DNA of 64,000 bases from Desulfuromonadales bacterium (GCA_013349325.1 DUZX01000012.1:21767-85766), one strand, 5' to 3'; shown: positions 1-10,231, counted from the first letter of the stretch. Numbers and translations are program-made. The notes: a model not told the origin generated them from the letters alone.

Positions 1-42
1 GGTTTCGCTTACTCTCCGGATAGCATCTCAAAAAAACGACAT

Positions 43-1188
43 TCAGGGTAAAAACCGGTTAAAAACCTGGTTTGAGAGCAGCATGCCGCGCCGAGTCAGC
101 TGAAAACACCCTTGAGACTTCCGGACCAGTTCCAGCCGAATCAGGTCTGCGAAGATCGTCCCATAGTGCGCGTCCCAATTTGCGTGGAATTCTTGTTCAA
201 ACCGTCCCGGCTTGATGCCATCAATCAGTCGCAACCCTAAAAACATATATTCAGCCATGGCATCCTCTCGGCTCAGGTACTGCACATCAACCGGCTGCTG
301 AGAACCCAACGTAACCTGACGGGAATACTCTTCCAGCGTAGCAGGATTACCACATCGGAGACCATAGCCATCTCGAAGCAGCGAATGGGCACCGACGCCG
401 ATCCCCAGATAACCGTCACGCTGCCAGTAGCCGCTATTGTGGCGCGAGCGGAATCCCGGCCGAGCATAACTGGAGATTTCATAATGCTCAAAACCGGCTT
501 GTGTCAGCAGGTCGTCTGCCAGCTCGAACATGTCTGCCGACAGATCCTCATCCGGCAGTTCCAGCGCGCCTTCATCATACCGCCGGGCTAAATCGGTTCC
601 CTCTTCCAGCGTCAGGCCGTAGACCGAGATATGCTCGGGTTCCAGATCAACAGCCGCCAGCAGATCGGACCGCCAGCTATCGAGCGACTGACCCGGCAGC
701 GCATACATCAGATCGATGCTGACATTCTCAAAGCCGGCCTGCCGGATATCACCATACGCCTGGCGCGCCTGGCGGGCGTTATGGATACGCCCCAGAATAG
801 CCAGAAAACGATCGTCAAGTGACTGGACGCCCAGAGAAATCCGGTTTACTCCGGTGTCATGCAAAGCCAGCAGGCGTAGGGCGTCAATCGTACCGGGATT
901 GGCCTCCAGCGTGATCTCGGCAGCCTCCACCAGCGAAAACAGATCTCTTACCGATACGAGTACGTGTGCGACCTGCTCCGGCTGCAATAGTGACGGTGTG
1001 CCGCCGCCAAAATATATCGAATCAAGCGTTCCACCCGTGATCCCCCGTCCGGCAACAGCATTCAGCTCCTGCTGCAACAACGTATGATAGGCCTCAAGCT
1101 CGCCATCCTGCGGAGGCCGTGAAGCAAAGGCGCAGTACGAACATTTCTTGTGACAAAACGGGACATGAATATAGAGTCGCCTGAACAT
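43..1188 (-). CDS. hemW: HemW-like radical SAM protein (coproporphyrinogen III oxidase family)
   Basis: This is a radical SAM protein of the HemW/HemN family, about 381 aa, the usual size for HemW. The N-terminus has the cluster motif CHKKCSYC (CxxxCxxC), followed by GGGTPSLL, the glycine-rich SAM-binding stretch. HemW proteins are thought to deliver heme to target proteins and are often misnamed oxygen-independent coproporphyrinogen oxidase. The start is placed at MFRRLYIHVPFC, the usual family start. In-frame ATGs at 1200 and 1224 are possible, but none of the three has a clear ribosome binding site. It is transcribed away from the OB-fold gene, whose promoter lies just beyond its start codon. 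Confidence 0.9.
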   Translation of the reverse strand: MFRRLYIHVPFCHKKCSYCAFASRPPQDGELEAYHTLLQQELNAVAGRGITGGTLDSIYFGGGTPSLLQPEQVAHVLVSVRDLFSLVEAAEITLEANPGTIDALRLLALHDTGVNRISLGVQSLDDRFLAILGRIHNARQARQAYGDIRQAGFENVSIDLMYALPGQSLDSWRSDLLAAVDLEPEHISVYGLTLEEGTDLARRYDEGALELPDEDLSADMFELADDLLTQAGFEHYEISSYARPGFRSRHNSGYWQRDGYLGIGVGAHSLLRDGYGLRCGNPATLEEYSRQVTLGSQQPVDVQYLSREDAMAEYMFLGLRLIDGIKPGRFEQEFHANWDAHYGTIFADLIRLELVRKSQGCFQLTRRGMLLSNQVFNRFLP

Positions 1189-1204
1189 GGTAGAGTCCAT
1201 TTTT

Positions 1205-1233
1205 TTGAGTGCCGTATCTATCATTCTTATGCT
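1205..1233 (+). promoter_or_regulatory. Putative sigma70 promoter for the OB-fold protein gene
   Basis: A -35 TTGAGT (1205-1210) and a -10 TATGCT (1228-1233) are separated by 17 bp, about 40 bp upstream of the ATG at 1276. It lies just upstream of the divergent hemW start. Prediction from consensus only. Confidence 0.5.
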
Positions 1234-1275
1234 AGTATCCCAAAAATTGAACGTACATCCAAAAAAGGGGAATTC

Positions 1276-2064
1276 ATGAAAAAGAAACTTTTAGTGTCAC
1301 TTTCCTGTGCTATAGCACTATCTTCAGCAACTGTGTCCATGGCAGCACCTGACAAAGCGGCTGTACCCGCATCACCTGCTGCTCCTGCCGGGCATGCCGC
1401 CCCTGTGGCAGATAAAGTTGCGGCAAAACCAGCTGAAGTCCTGAGCGGTAAAGTTCTACAGACTATGAACAGCGGCGGCTACACGTATGTCAACCTTCAG
1501 AAAAAAAACGGTGACAAAATCTGGGTAGCGGTCATGGAAGCAGCGGTCAAAAAGGATGCTCAGATGAGCTTCAAGGGTGGCATGGAGATGACCAACTTTG
1601 AGAGCAAGAGCCTGAAGCGCACCTTTGAAAAAATCGTTTTTTCCGATGGAATCATTGCTGACTCTTCTGCCAAAGCAACCGTCAGCGAGGGTAAAAAATC
1701 CCTCGGCAGCAAAGGCTCTACGGCAGCCAAAGACACCAAAGTCAGCGTAGCCAAGGCGACCGGTGCGGGTGCAATAACGGTTCAGGAGGCTTTTGCCAAC
1801 AAAGCCAAGCTGAACAAGAAGAAAATCGTCGTTAAGGGAAAGGTTGTCAAGGTTTCATCGCAGATCATGGGTAGAAACTGGATCCATATTCAAGACGGTA
1901 CCGGTTCACAGGCCAAAAGCAACCACAACCTGGTCTGCACATCCAAAGGCACTGCCGAAATCGGCGATGTTGTCACAATCAGCGGCACGCTGATCAAAGA
2001 CAGGGATTTCGGCGCCGGCTACAAATATGCCGTCATCATCGAGGACGCTGTCATCAGCAAATAG
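1276..2064 (+). CDS. Exported OB-fold protein (NrfJ-like plus nucleic-acid-binding OB domain)
   Basis: A 262 aa secreted protein. The signal peptide (MKKKLLVSLSCAIALSSA) is followed by an Ala/Pro-rich stretch. A first small beta domain around residues 50-110 (GKVLQTMNSGGYTYVNLQ) resembles the NrfJ-like family. A lysine-rich linker leads to a C-terminal OB fold (GKVVKVSSQIMGRNWIHIQDG) from about residue 185 to the end. OB folds of this exported type occur beside cytochrome and redox genes in Geobacter-like bacteria, but the ligand is unknown. The start at 1276 has AGGGG five bases upstream; the reading frame stays open to 1150, but that part overlaps hemW. A strong terminator follows. Confidence 0.75.
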   Translation: MKKKLLVSLSCAIALSSATVSMAAPDKAAVPASPAAPAGHAAPVADKVAAKPAEVLSGKVLQTMNSGGYTYVNLQKKNGDKIWVAVMEAAVKKDAQMSFKGGMEMTNFESKSLKRTFEKIVFSDGIIADSSAKATVSEGKKSLGSKGSTAAKDTKVSVAKATGAGAITVQEAFANKAKLNKKKIVVKGKVVKVSSQIMGRNWIHIQDGTGSQAKSNHNLVCTSKGTAEIGDVVTISGTLIKDRDFGAGYKYAVIIEDAVISK

Positions 2065-2102
2065 CATAAATTCAGTACAAGTCCAAAGACCGTTTCTGAC
2101 AC

Positions 2103-2126
2103 AAGAGCCCCTGACCAGGGGCTCTT
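2103..2126 (+). terminator. Rho-independent terminator after the OB-fold gene
   Basis: A perfect 10-bp stem (aagagcccct / aggggctctt) with a 4-nt loop is followed by a T-rich tract on the plus strand. It separates this gene from the convergent lptD. Confidence 0.85.
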
Positions 2127-2132
2127 TTTATT

Positions 2133-4172
2133 TTACATGCCGGTCAGTCCGGCCAGATTAAAGCTGACTGTGAATGAAAAATTACCGGGACGCTGGTGCA
2201 GCGCCGTGGTGACACTCCAGCACTGATGGCGATATTCGGCTGCGTAGACCGACTCAAGGAAGTCGCCACGATCAAAGGAGTAGCGGGCGGTATAGCTCAG
2301 ATTAAGCGGCTTTATGATTTTGGTCGCCAGACGCGCCTCAAGGTATTCCAATTCGTTGCGCGCCATGCGGTAACCGGCAGCAACGACATTCCCCTGACGG
2401 TCGTCAGCTTCCACGCCGAGCGCCAGAGTCGAAATAAGATGATCGTACAGGTTATAGCGAGTCTCAAAAGTCGCCCGTACGGTGCGGTTCAGCCAGACAT
2501 CGTTTTCAAGTATCAGATCTGTCCAGTGTCTGCCTGCATCAACCAACGTCAGCAGGTCACGCCGTCCCCCCTCAAAACTGTACCCCAGCATCAACTTTGT
2601 CCGGGACAGATCACGATACTGCATGGTATCGCCCGTGGAAGATCTTCCATTCAGCAGACTGGTGACGGAAAAGGTGACTATATTCTGCCATACGTTACGA
2701 TCAGCATAATCATAGAAGGGTAGACGCTCCTGATTCCGTTCCGGAATATAGCGATAGCTGATCTCAGGAATTATCTCGTGGCGCAGTTTTTTGAGGCTCC
2801 CTTCGTGCAGTTCATAGACGCGTGTCAGAGAGGTTGAGACACGGGTACCGATCTCCGGCAGGAGATCCCCATCGCTTGAGTGCAGAGTCGTGCCACGTGC
2901 ATCAGTTGTATAGCCGCGCAGATGCGCGCCCGCATACAGCGAAGCCTGCAGATACGTCGGGAGTGACGGCAGCAGCGTCAGGCGCGGGAACATGTTTAGT
3001 CGTTGACCACTTGTTCCGCTTTCACGGTAAAAATTCGCCAGGTCGGCATCCACATCAAAAAAGAGTGGTACTCGTGGAAGACGTTGGCGCACACCGGCAA
3101 CTGAAATTGAAGGGAGCGTCTGCACGGTGCTCTGATTGTCGGTCGCATACAGATTGTCACTATAACGCAGATACATACTCAGGGCATACTGCTGCCACGC
3201 TTTAAGGGCGTTGACAGTCGAATCGCTGGTCTGACGGTTGTAGTCGCCACTCTTTTCGCCGTAATCACCCAGAAACGTCCGGTCACCGGTACGATTGACA
3301 TCCATACGCAGATTCATATCCGGCGATATAATTTCTTTATGGCTCTGAGTAAGTTGCCAGCGCCAGCGATTCTCTACCAGGTCGTAAATCTGATAGCCCC
3401 CCAGATGCCCTTCGCTGCCGCGTTGGCGGATATAGCGATAGTCAAGCGCCGTACCGACACCGCGCCGCGACAGCATATCCAGATCAAACTGCAGATCCTG
3501 ACTGGGGGAAATGACCCAGTAGAGCGGCAGATCAAGTTGCGCTCCGCGCGATTTTGAGTAACCGACACGCGGAAAGAGCAGCCCCGAGCGCTTTTCCCGC
3601 ACGACCGGAAAGGCTATCCAGGGGAGATACAAAACCGGTACATTCTTGACGTAAAAGACAACGTTCCGTCCGGTCGCATACCCCATGATATTGACGCTGA
3701 GCTCGTCAGCCCCGAATTTCCAACTTGGATCAGGCAGTTCACAGGTGGTTAATTCTGTGGAACTGACCTCAAACTCATGTTCATTCAAACGAACTATCTT
3801 ATCTCCGCTAACATTCAGGCTTGAATCAGGCGACGAGAGTGAGGCCTTGTCCATTTCAGCATGCCCGCTCTCCATGTTCAGAACCAGAGTTTCCCCTTTG
3901 AGAACATCATTTCCCTTTGAGAGAACAACATTCCCGCTGGCCTGCAGCGTATGCCGGACCGTATGGTACTCGGCCCGGTCGGCAACCAGACGCATCCCCT
4001 GCCAGGTGACCACAACGTTGCCGCTGGCGCTGAAAACGTCTGATTCGCCATGTTGCATGCTGTCAGCGTTGATATGAATAGTGTCATCAGAAAAGGGGGT
4101 ATCGGCGGCAAAAGCAAGACCGGCAGCGTGCAGAACCAGTATGAGAAAGGCAAGACAGGTAGATAGTTTCAT
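2133..4172 (-). CDS. lptD: LPS-assembly protein LptD
   Basis: Outer-membrane beta-barrel that, with LptE, inserts lipopolysaccharide into the outer leaflet. The 679 aa protein has a signal peptide (cleavage near AFA|ADT, residue 22). An OstA/LptA-like N-domain spans about residues 30-140 (DTIHINADSMQHG), and a long LptD barrel domain runs to the C-terminus. Cysteines at C144 and C651 could form the inter-domain disulfide known from the family. It is shorter than the E. coli protein (about 780 aa), which is usual in this lineage. It is the last gene of the trpA-accD-folC-lptD run and begins 8 bp after folC. Confidence 0.9.
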   Translation of the reverse strand: MKLSTCLAFLILVLHAAGLAFAADTPFSDDTIHINADSMQHGESDVFSASGNVVVTWQGMRLVADRAEYHTVRHTLQASGNVVLSKGNDVLKGETLVLNMESGHAEMDKASLSSPDSSLNVSGDKIVRLNEHEFEVSSTELTTCELPDPSWKFGADELSVNIMGYATGRNVVFYVKNVPVLYLPWIAFPVVREKRSGLLFPRVGYSKSRGAQLDLPLYWVISPSQDLQFDLDMLSRRGVGTALDYRYIRQRGSEGHLGGYQIYDLVENRWRWQLTQSHKEIISPDMNLRMDVNRTGDRTFLGDYGEKSGDYNRQTSDSTVNALKAWQQYALSMYLRYSDNLYATDNQSTVQTLPSISVAGVRQRLPRVPLFFDVDADLANFYRESGTSGQRLNMFPRLTLLPSLPTYLQASLYAGAHLRGYTTDARGTTLHSSDGDLLPEIGTRVSTSLTRVYELHEGSLKKLRHEIIPEISYRYIPERNQERLPFYDYADRNVWQNIVTFSVTSLLNGRSSTGDTMQYRDLSRTKLMLGYSFEGGRRDLLTLVDAGRHWTDLILENDVWLNRTVRATFETRYNLYDHLISTLALGVEADDRQGNVVAAGYRMARNELEYLEARLATKIIKPLNLSYTARYSFDRGDFLESVYAAEYRHQCWSVTTALHQRPGNFSFTVSFNLAGLTGM

Positions 4173-4180
4173 GACGCGGG

Positions 4181-5458
4181 TTAGCCTCGAATGCCGTTGT
4201 AATCACTGTTTTCAAGCCAGGCTTTTACTTCTCCGACCAGAAACAGTGAGCCACAGACCAGGATCAGATCTCCCGGTCGAGAGTCAGCGCGTGCCGTCTG
4301 AATACCGCTGACAACCGCTCCGCAGCAGCGGGACGCTCTGCCCATGTCTGAAAAAATCCGGGAGAGAGCCGTATCATCCAGCGCACGTTCAACTGCCGGA
4401 GATACGGTGTAAATCTGAGCTACGAGCGGTAAAATCGGCACATAAATAGTGCGGATATCCTTGTCGGCGCACGCTCCGGTCACCAGCAGGATACGGGCAG
4501 GCGCGTAGTCGGCCAGCGCTTCGGCCAGCGCTGCGGCTCCAGCCGGATTGTGGGCACCATCCAGAAGTAGCGGCGGAGCGCCGGCGATCAACTCCATTCG
4601 ACCCGGCCAGTGAGCTGTTGCAATGCCGTTCACACAAGCCGCTTCCGAAATGTGCGTTCCATGGGCGATCAGCTGCTCTGCTGCCGCCAGCGCCACAGCG
4701 GCGTTTTGGCTCTGATAGCGCCCCGGAATTCCAGGTTTCAGGTTGCCGAATGCACGGGAACTACCACGGTAATCAAGACCGGACTGCTGGTTCCAGTCAG
4801 CTGAAAAATCAGGGCCGAACACACGGAGCAGATTTCCACCAACTCGGCATTGCTGCTGTATTTGCAGGAGAACCTCGTCCGACTGGGCAGCCGAGATAAC
4901 CGGCGTACGCGGCTCAATGATGGCGGCCTTTTCTCGCGCAATTTCCACCAGGGTCTCCCCCAGATATTCGGCATGATCCAACGCAATCGGAGTCACTATC
5001 GTCATTTCTGCCGCGAGAGCCGCCGTAGCATCGGAGACCCCCCCCATTCCCGCTTCAACTACCGCAATTTCGACCCGTTCCTCACAGAAAACGGCACAGG
5101 AAAGCGCTGTGGTAATTTCGAAAAAAGTGGCTTCTTCGGGCGCCGCTTCCAGAACAGTTTTCAGAATAACAGCCAGTTTATCAGCCGGATATTCTGAGCC
5201 GTTTATGCGGAATCGCTCGGTGAATCGTATCAGGTGTGGAGAGCTGAACTGGGCAGTGCGAAGTCCGGAGCAGGACAGGATGGATGTCAGAAAGGCTGCA
5301 GTGGAACCTTTGCCGTTTGTGCCGACAACGTGAATACTGCGAAATGTTCGTTCAGGATTGCCGAGGCGCGCCAGCAGAACCGCCACCCGATCGACGCCTG
5401 GACGTATTCCAAAGCGCCGACGGGCGTACAGCTTTTCCAGCAGAGCGGCCAGGGGCAT
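4181..5458 (-). CDS. folC: Bifunctional folylpolyglutamate / dihydrofolate synthase
   Basis: Adds glutamate to dihydropteroate and to folates (Mur ligase superfamily, cytoplasmic), about 425 aa. Visible are the P-loop VVGTNGKGST near residue 45, the family motif SSPHLIRFTERF, and DGAHNPAG in the C-terminal domain. The ATG at 5458 is chosen because it comes one base after the accD stop codon; an upstream in-frame start would place 26 residues inside accD. This tight spacing implies translational coupling with accD, an arrangement common in bacteria. Confidence 0.92.
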   Translation of the reverse strand: MPLAALLEKLYARRRFGIRPGVDRVAVLLARLGNPERTFRSIHVVGTNGKGSTAAFLTSILSCSGLRTAQFSSPHLIRFTERFRINGSEYPADKLAVILKTVLEAAPEEATFFEITTALSCAVFCEERVEIAVVEAGMGGVSDATAALAAEMTIVTPIALDHAEYLGETLVEIAREKAAIIEPRTPVISAAQSDEVLLQIQQQCRVGGNLLRVFGPDFSADWNQQSGLDYRGSSRAFGNLKPGIPGRYQSQNAAVALAAAEQLIAHGTHISEAACVNGIATAHWPGRMELIAGAPPLLLDGAHNPAGAAALAEALADYAPARILLVTGACADKDIRTIYVPILPLVAQIYTVSPAVERALDDTALSRIFSDMGRASRCCGAVVSGIQTARADSRPGDLILVCGSLFLVGEVKAWLENSDYNGIRG

Positions 5459-5459
5459 G

Positions 5460-6314
5460 TCAGGCGACGGGACGGTGCAGCATACGCAGGATTGAAGCCA
5501 GCTTTGAGCGGATTTCTGTTCGTGGGATAATGGCATCTATCATACCGTGGTCCAGCAGATATTCGGCACGCTGGAAACCTTCCGGGAGTTTCTGACGAAT
5601 GGTCTGTTCAATCACACGTGGACCGGCAAAACCGATCAGCGCCTTCGGCTCGGCAATATTCACATCTCCCAGCATGGCAAAACTGGCTGTTACGCCGCCG
5701 GTTGTCGGGTCGGTCAGCAACGACACAAACGGAATGCCGACGCTTTTCAGTTTTGCCAGAGCAGCAGATGTTTTGGCCATCTGCATCAGCGAGAGGATAC
5801 TCTCCTGCATACGGGCGCCACCCGAAGCCGAGATGATGATAACCGGCTGCCGCTTCTGTAGGCCGCGCTCAATCGAGCGGGTGATTTTTTCGCCGACCAC
5901 GCTCCCCATGCTGCCCCCCATGAAGGCAAAATCAAAACAGGAAACCTGTACCGGTTGCTGTTCGATGGCCCCTTCAACACAGATAACGGCGTCTTTGGAA
6001 CCACCCTTTGCCAGGGCTACATCGATGCGATCCTGATAGCTTTTGGCATCTTTGAACTTCAGAAAGTCGACCGATGTAATATCGGCATCAAACTCCTGCC
6101 AGGTTCCACCGTCGAGAAGGGCTTCCAGTCTTTTCCGGGCCGAGATGCGATGATGATACCCGCATTTCGGACAAACCTGAAGGTTGACCTCGATCTCTTT
6201 TCCCTGAAGGGTTGCCGAACATCCCGGGCACTTTACCCACATCCCGACGGGAAATTTGATTTTATTACTGTCTGATTTTTCTACTCCGGCTTTTTCTTTT
6301 GTAAACCAGCTCAT
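5460..6314 (-). CDS. accD: Acetyl-CoA carboxylase carboxyltransferase subunit beta
   Basis: The 284 aa zinc-containing beta subunit of the carboxyltransferase that makes malonyl-CoA for fatty acid synthesis. The N-terminal zinc ribbon is visible as CPGC...CPKC. The crotonase-like core carries SASGGARMQESILSLMQMAKTSAAL and TGGVTASFAMLGD, typical of AccD. The ATG at 6314 has GAGG six bases upstream. It sits between trpA and folC, consistent with one housekeeping transcription unit. Confidence 0.95.
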   Translation of the reverse strand: MSWFTKEKAGVEKSDSNKIKFPVGMWVKCPGCSATLQGKEIEVNLQVCPKCGYHHRISARKRLEALLDGGTWQEFDADITSVDFLKFKDAKSYQDRIDVALAKGGSKDAVICVEGAIEQQPVQVSCFDFAFMGGSMGSVVGEKITRSIERGLQKRQPVIIISASGGARMQESILSLMQMAKTSAALAKLKSVGIPFVSLLTDPTTGGVTASFAMLGDVNIAEPKALIGFAGPRVIEQTIRQKLPEGFQRAEYLLDHGMIDAIIPRTEIRSKLASILRMLHRPVA

Positions 6315-6362
6315 GATTGGCCTCGTGCCTTTCGTAATTTCAGTTATTCGAGTAGGTATTGA

Positions 6363-7154
6363 TTATTGTATCGCCCGCTTCAGATCACCGACCAGGTGCC
6401 GCAGTTCACGCTTCAGCTCATCACCGCTGTGGCGTTCAAACAGTTTGACGAGTGCACTTCCCACCACAACACCATCCGCCAATCCGGCCACCTCGGCAGC
6501 CTGCTCTGGTGTAGAGATGCCGAAGCCCGCCATGACCGGCAGCGATACTTGCTGCATAATCGCCGTCAGCTCGCTGGCCAGACTCTCCGAAACAACCTGA
6601 CGGGCTCCGGTGACGCCGGTCACGGTCACATAATAGACGAAGCCACGACCCAAGCTCGCTACCGTAGAAATCCGGGTGGCGTCAGAGGTCGGCGTCAGCA
6701 GAAAAATGATATCCAGACCATGCGCCCGTGCGCTCGGCAGCAGTTCCTGCGCTTCTTCAGGTGGCATGTCAACCAGCAGAACGCCGTCAATACCGGCCTC
6801 GGAAGCATCACGGCAAAAACGGTCATAGCCATAGGCATAGATCGGATTCAAGTATCCCATGACGATAATCGGGATCTGCGTACGGGCACGGATGTTTGTA
6901 ACTGATGCCAGAATATTCGATAACGTTGTTCCGGCAACCAGGGCACGCTCGGAAGAAAGCTGGATGGTCGGCCCGTCTGCCATCGGATCGGAGAATGGCA
7001 CCCCCAGCTCAATCACATCGGCGCCGGCTTCCTCCAGGAGAATGACCATCTCTTCCGTTGTTGCCAGATCAGGATCGCCTGCGGTGATAAAGGTCACCAG
7101 AGCCTTGGACTGACGGGATCGAAGTTCAGTAAAACAGGTATCGAGTCTGCTCAT
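6363..7154 (-). CDS. trpA: Tryptophan synthase alpha subunit
   Basis: Cleaves indole-3-glycerol phosphate to indole and glyceraldehyde-3-phosphate, working with TrpB; 263 aa TIM barrel. The catalytic segment [14 protein letters not shown] holds the conserved Glu and Asp, and [14 protein letters not shown] and AGFGIS form the phosphate-binding loops. The start is taken at the ATG (MSRLD) at 7154; a TTG at 7169 is in frame, and neither has a strong ribosome binding site. No trpB is in the window: the gene directly upstream is a chemoreceptor, so trpA may be separated from its partner or lie at the end of a longer unit. Confidence 0.93.
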   Translation of the reverse strand: MSRLDTCFTELRSRQSKALVTFITAGDPDLATTEEMVILLEEAGADVIELGVPFSDPMADGPTIQLSSERALVAGTTLSNILASVTNIRARTQIPIIVMGYLNPIYAYGYDRFCRDASEAGIDGVLLVDMPPEEAQELLPSARAHGLDIIFLLTPTSDATRISTVASLGRGFVYYVTVTGVTGARQVVSESLASELTAIMQQVSLPVMAGFGISTPEQAAEVAGLADGVVVGSALVKLFERHSGDELKRELRHLVGDLKRAIQ

Positions 7155-7175
7155 AATAGTATATCGCAACCGGCT

Positions 7176-9335
7176 TCAGATCGTAAAACCGGCCATCTCC
7201 TTTTCAAGCAGTTCTATCTGATGCGTCAAATCAGCTACCGATGCATCCATAATTTTGGCCGTGGTGCTGTTGGCGGTTGTCACGTCCTGAATATTATCAA
7301 CAGATTTTGAAATCATGCCGCAACTCTGTTCCTGAGACCGGCACGCCTCACGAATCTGCTCCACCATGGCGGTCACATCTTCGGTTGACTTGGCGATCAA
7401 ACTGCTGGCACGACTCTGTTCACGGGTCGAAGTACGAACATGGACCGTAAGCTCTTTCATTCGTTCAACAGCCGAGGTAATCATTTCGGTACCGTGCGAA
7501 TGTTCACGGGCTGAGGTTGCAATATACCCAACCATCTCGGCAATACTCTCCATGGCGTTCCTGATACTCTGACTTCCGTAGGCCTGCTCAACGGCCGCCC
7601 TGGCGATTTCACCCGCCTGAACGCCGGCCCGTTGCGCACCGGTAACGATTTTTTCCAGCGCGGCACCGGAACGCTGCGACAGTTTTTCACCTTCGGAGAT
7701 GCTCCCCTCGGTCTGATTAATGGCCGCAACCGCACGTCCGGTTTCTTCCTGAACCCCTTTGATGACGCCCGCAATTTCACGGGTGGAACTGCTGGTACGC
7801 TCGGCCAGCTCCCTGATTTCATCGGCGACAACGGCAAACCCCTTACCATGTTCTCCGGCCTGAGCCGCTATTATGGCGGCATTGAGTGCCAGCAGATTGG
7901 TCTGATCAGCCACTTCGTCAATAACCGAAAGAATCGTACCGATATCGTGAACCCTCAAGGAAAGATTCTCTACCACCTCCGCCGTAATTTTTGACGCTGC
8001 CAGAATGGCCTGCATACCGGCAATCGTCTCAAGAACTGCGTTTTTACCAGTCTCGGCATCGCTTCTCACCGATTCAGAAATAGCGGCCGAAGCCATGGCA
8101 TTCTTTTCTACCTGCTTAATAGTGGCATCCATCTCTGCAACCGACGACGCAGTGGTACTGGAGGCGTCCAGCAGATTGACGATGCTCTCCCCGATCGCTT
8201 TCAGGGAAGCGGCCATCTGGATAATAGAGGAACTGACCTCCTCTACAGCCTGCTCCAGATTTTCGGCACTGAGGGCAACCTCTTCAATTGTCGCAGCCAT
8301 TTCCAGGGTTGACGAAGAGGTCTCCGTAGCGGCTGACGAAAGCGTTTCAACTCCGGCTGCAACTTCGCGCACCGACTGATCGATCCGAATGACCGACTCA
8401 GACGCTTCCCGTACGGAACCTTCCTGCTTCTGCGCGGAGCTGACCACCTGACGGGCTGACGTTTCAATTGTCGTGTCGATCTTCGTCAAAATCTCGGAAG
8501 CGGAGGAAATTCGTGTCACCATACTATGCAGACTTTCTGCCATGCAGTTCATTGCGGCCGCCAGATCAGCCGTTTCGCCCCCCCCCTTAACGTCCAGACG
8601 GGCATCAAGCTTGCCACCGGCAACATCCTGGGCAAAGGTTACACAGGCACTGAGCGGTGCCGTGATAGATGTGGTGATATAAAACGAGAACAGGGCGATC
8701 AGCCCGATCACAACCAAGGTGACTGCGGAAGAGATGGCAATCTTGACGCGGATACCGGCGGCAACCTGCTCTTCCGTCGTTTTGACATCAGCGTGAATAA
8801 GGCTGACCATGCGGGCAACAGCCTTGCTGAAAGAGCTGAAACGTTCTGTCTGAATGCCGGTGAGCAGATAACTGGCCTTGAGCACATCGCCTGAAACAGC
8901 CGCCGGCAGAACTTCGTTCAGCAGTGTGGCGCGATACTCTTTCCAGATGGTTTCAACTTTATTGATCGCGTCACGTTTCTGCGGTGATTCTACCGACTCA
9001 AGCACGATTCCGAAATTGAGTTCAATATCATTGGTGAGATCTTTAATGGTGGCTATGTTTTTTTGAGCGGTAGCCGCATCAGATTCAAGCATGAAATTCT
9101 GAATTTCACTGTTGATCTGAAACAGGTCCGACTTCAGGAGCGCAATACCTTCAAGCGCGTCCTTGTTCTTCTGGATAGATACATAGGTAGAACCACCGAT
9201 CCCGACCTCGCGCATCATAAACATGCTGATCGATGAAACCAGCAGAATTCCAAGAAACGCCGCTGCCGAAAGCAGGAGCATCTTGGTGCGAAGGGTCAGG
9301 CCGCTCGGGCTGCCGGCGTACGTTCCACGCTTCAC
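7176..9335 (-). CDS. Methyl-accepting chemotaxis protein with altered signalling tip
   Basis: A 719 aa transmembrane chemoreceptor. TM1 lies at about residues 17-40, a mostly helical periplasmic domain at 41-196, TM2 at 197-222, HAMP at 223-275, and a long Ser/Ala/Glu-rich coiled-coil signalling domain reaches the end. The hairpin tip reads [18 protein letters not shown] (residues 478-495). In the usual tip NAAIEAARAGE, the positions matching Tsr Glu385 and Arg388 are Glu and Arg; here they are Ile489 and Gln492. These residues normally stabilise receptor trimers and contact CheA/CheW, so signalling may be altered. The surrounding tip ([18 protein letters not shown]) is normal. The gene ends 21 bp before the trpA ATG. 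Ligand unknown. Confidence 0.88.
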   Translation of the reverse strand: MKRGTYAGSPSGLTLRTKMLLLSAAAFLGILLVSSISMFMMREVGIGGSTYVSIQKNKDALEGIALLKSDLFQINSEIQNFMLESDAATAQKNIATIKDLTNDIELNFGIVLESVESPQKRDAINKVETIWKEYRATLLNEVLPAAVSGDVLKASYLLTGIQTERFSSFSKAVARMVSLIHADVKTTEEQVAAGIRVKIAISSAVTLVVIGLIALFSFYITTSITAPLSACVTFAQDVAGGKLDARLDVKGGGETADLAAAMNCMAESLHSMVTRISSASEILTKIDTTIETSARQVVSSAQKQEGSVREASESVIRIDQSVREVAAGVETLSSAATETSSSTLEMAATIEEVALSAENLEQAVEEVSSSIIQMAASLKAIGESIVNLLDASSTTASSVAEMDATIKQVEKNAMASAAISESVRSDAETGKNAVLETIAGMQAILAASKITAEVVENLSLRVHDIGTILSVIDEVADQTNLLALNAAIIAAQAGEHGKGFAVVADEIRELAERTSSSTREIAGVIKGVQEETGRAVAAINQTEGSISEGEKLSQRSGAALEKIVTGAQRAGVQAGEIARAAVEQAYGSQSIRNAMESIAEMVGYIATSAREHSHGTEMITSAVERMKELTVHVRTSTREQSRASSLIAKSTEDVTAMVEQIREACRSQEQSCGMISKSVDNIQDVTTANSTTAKIMDASVADLTHQIELLEKEMAGFTI

Positions 9336-9462
9336 GAAAACACTCCTTGCAGATTAGAATAAAATGGCCCAAAAAAAGCCGCCCGACTATAGCAGAGCGG
9401 CAGCTTTCTTATCAAGCTAAATCAGGGCCGCCGGGGGCGTGACAAGTTTCCCCAGAGCTGAC

Positions 9463-10092
9463 TCAATGAAACTTCGACAGCGTTTCAGCCAAGGCGACTT
9501 TCTCGTTCTGACGTTCGAAATCAGTCTGCATTTCGCGACGAACTTCGCGAACCTTTCTCATATAGGCATCGGCTTGCGGTCCCTGTCCGCAGTAATACTT
9601 TTTGGCCCGTTCCAGGTTTCCCTGAGCCATTTCCAGCTTGGAATAGAGCTCCCGCACTGCGGCCTCGGCGCAGGTGGCATCATCTTTCATATCTCTCGGC
9701 AGGTACCCGTGGCTTCTGGCGCGTGTCGGCATCAACTGCCAGACTCCCAGAGCACCCCTGGAAGAAACCGCCGTTCCGGACAGCCTGTGTCCGCCGGTCT
9801 CTGCCAACGCAATTTCAGCCAGATCAAACGGCATAAAAACGGTACCGTCCGTCTTGTCGTAACAGATGGTAGCCAGTCGTCGAGCGCGCAGAGGAGTGGT
9901 TCGGCGTGCAAAAGCCGATTCAATGACCATTTGTTGTTTTTTTCGCTGGATAAGGAGAAGAGTGTTGCTGTCAGGGAAGGAGGATTCTGTGGCCAGCGCA
10001 GTGGTCGATTGCATTTCCGTCATTTTCAACGGGTCATTTTCGCATGCTGCAAGTAAAAGCATGCATGACAGATAAATTAGTTTTTTTCGCAT
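9463..10092 (-). CDS. Lipoprotein lytic transglycosylase (SLT domain)
   Basis: A 209 aa predicted lipoprotein with lipobox LLAAC near residue 18. The lytic transglycosylase SLT-like fold is recognised from the ETGGHRLSGTAVS segment (catalytic Glu) followed by GALGVWQLMPTRARSHGY, a close match to the family motif GxxGLMQxMPxTA. Such enzymes cut peptidoglycan between MurNAc and GlcNAc and work at the outer-membrane face of the periplasm. A C-terminal helix with Tyr-Cys-Gly-Gln-Gly (YYCGQGPQADAY) is also usual. It has its own promoter and a structured 5' leader of about 150-160 nt. Confidence 0.8.
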   Translation of the reverse strand: MRKKLIYLSCMLLLAACENDPLKMTEMQSTTALATESSFPDSNTLLLIQRKKQQMVIESAFARRTTPLRARRLATICYDKTDGTVFMPFDLAEIALAETGGHRLSGTAVSSRGALGVWQLMPTRARSHGYLPRDMKDDATCAEAAVRELYSKLEMAQGNLERAKKYYCGQGPQADAYMRKVREVRREMQTDFERQNEKVALAETLSKFH

Positions 10093-10123
10093 AATAAAAG
10101 AGTAGGGAAGTGGTATCGGCTTT

Positions 10124-10231
10124 GCCGGAGCGGCGTCGTTGCCCAGAAAACTAACGGGGCGTATCTCCGGCGGGGAACTCCTTTCTCAATGAATTTACCT
10201 TCTGAACGTCAAAATCCCGAATACTCGGGAT
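10124..10231 (-). promoter_or_regulatory. Candidate structured 5' leader of the transglycosylase gene
   Basis: The untranslated leader between the promoter at 10258-10286 and the ATG at 10092 holds two possible helices. The first is atcccga/tcgggat (10214-10220 with 10225-10231, loop of 4). The second is gccggag/ctccggc (10124-10130 with 10165-10171), enclosing a nested gccc/gggc pairing (10141-10144 with 10157-10160). It matched no riboswitch consensus I could recall. The leader is long for a single small lipoprotein gene, so RNA-level control is possible but unproven. Confidence 0.35.
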
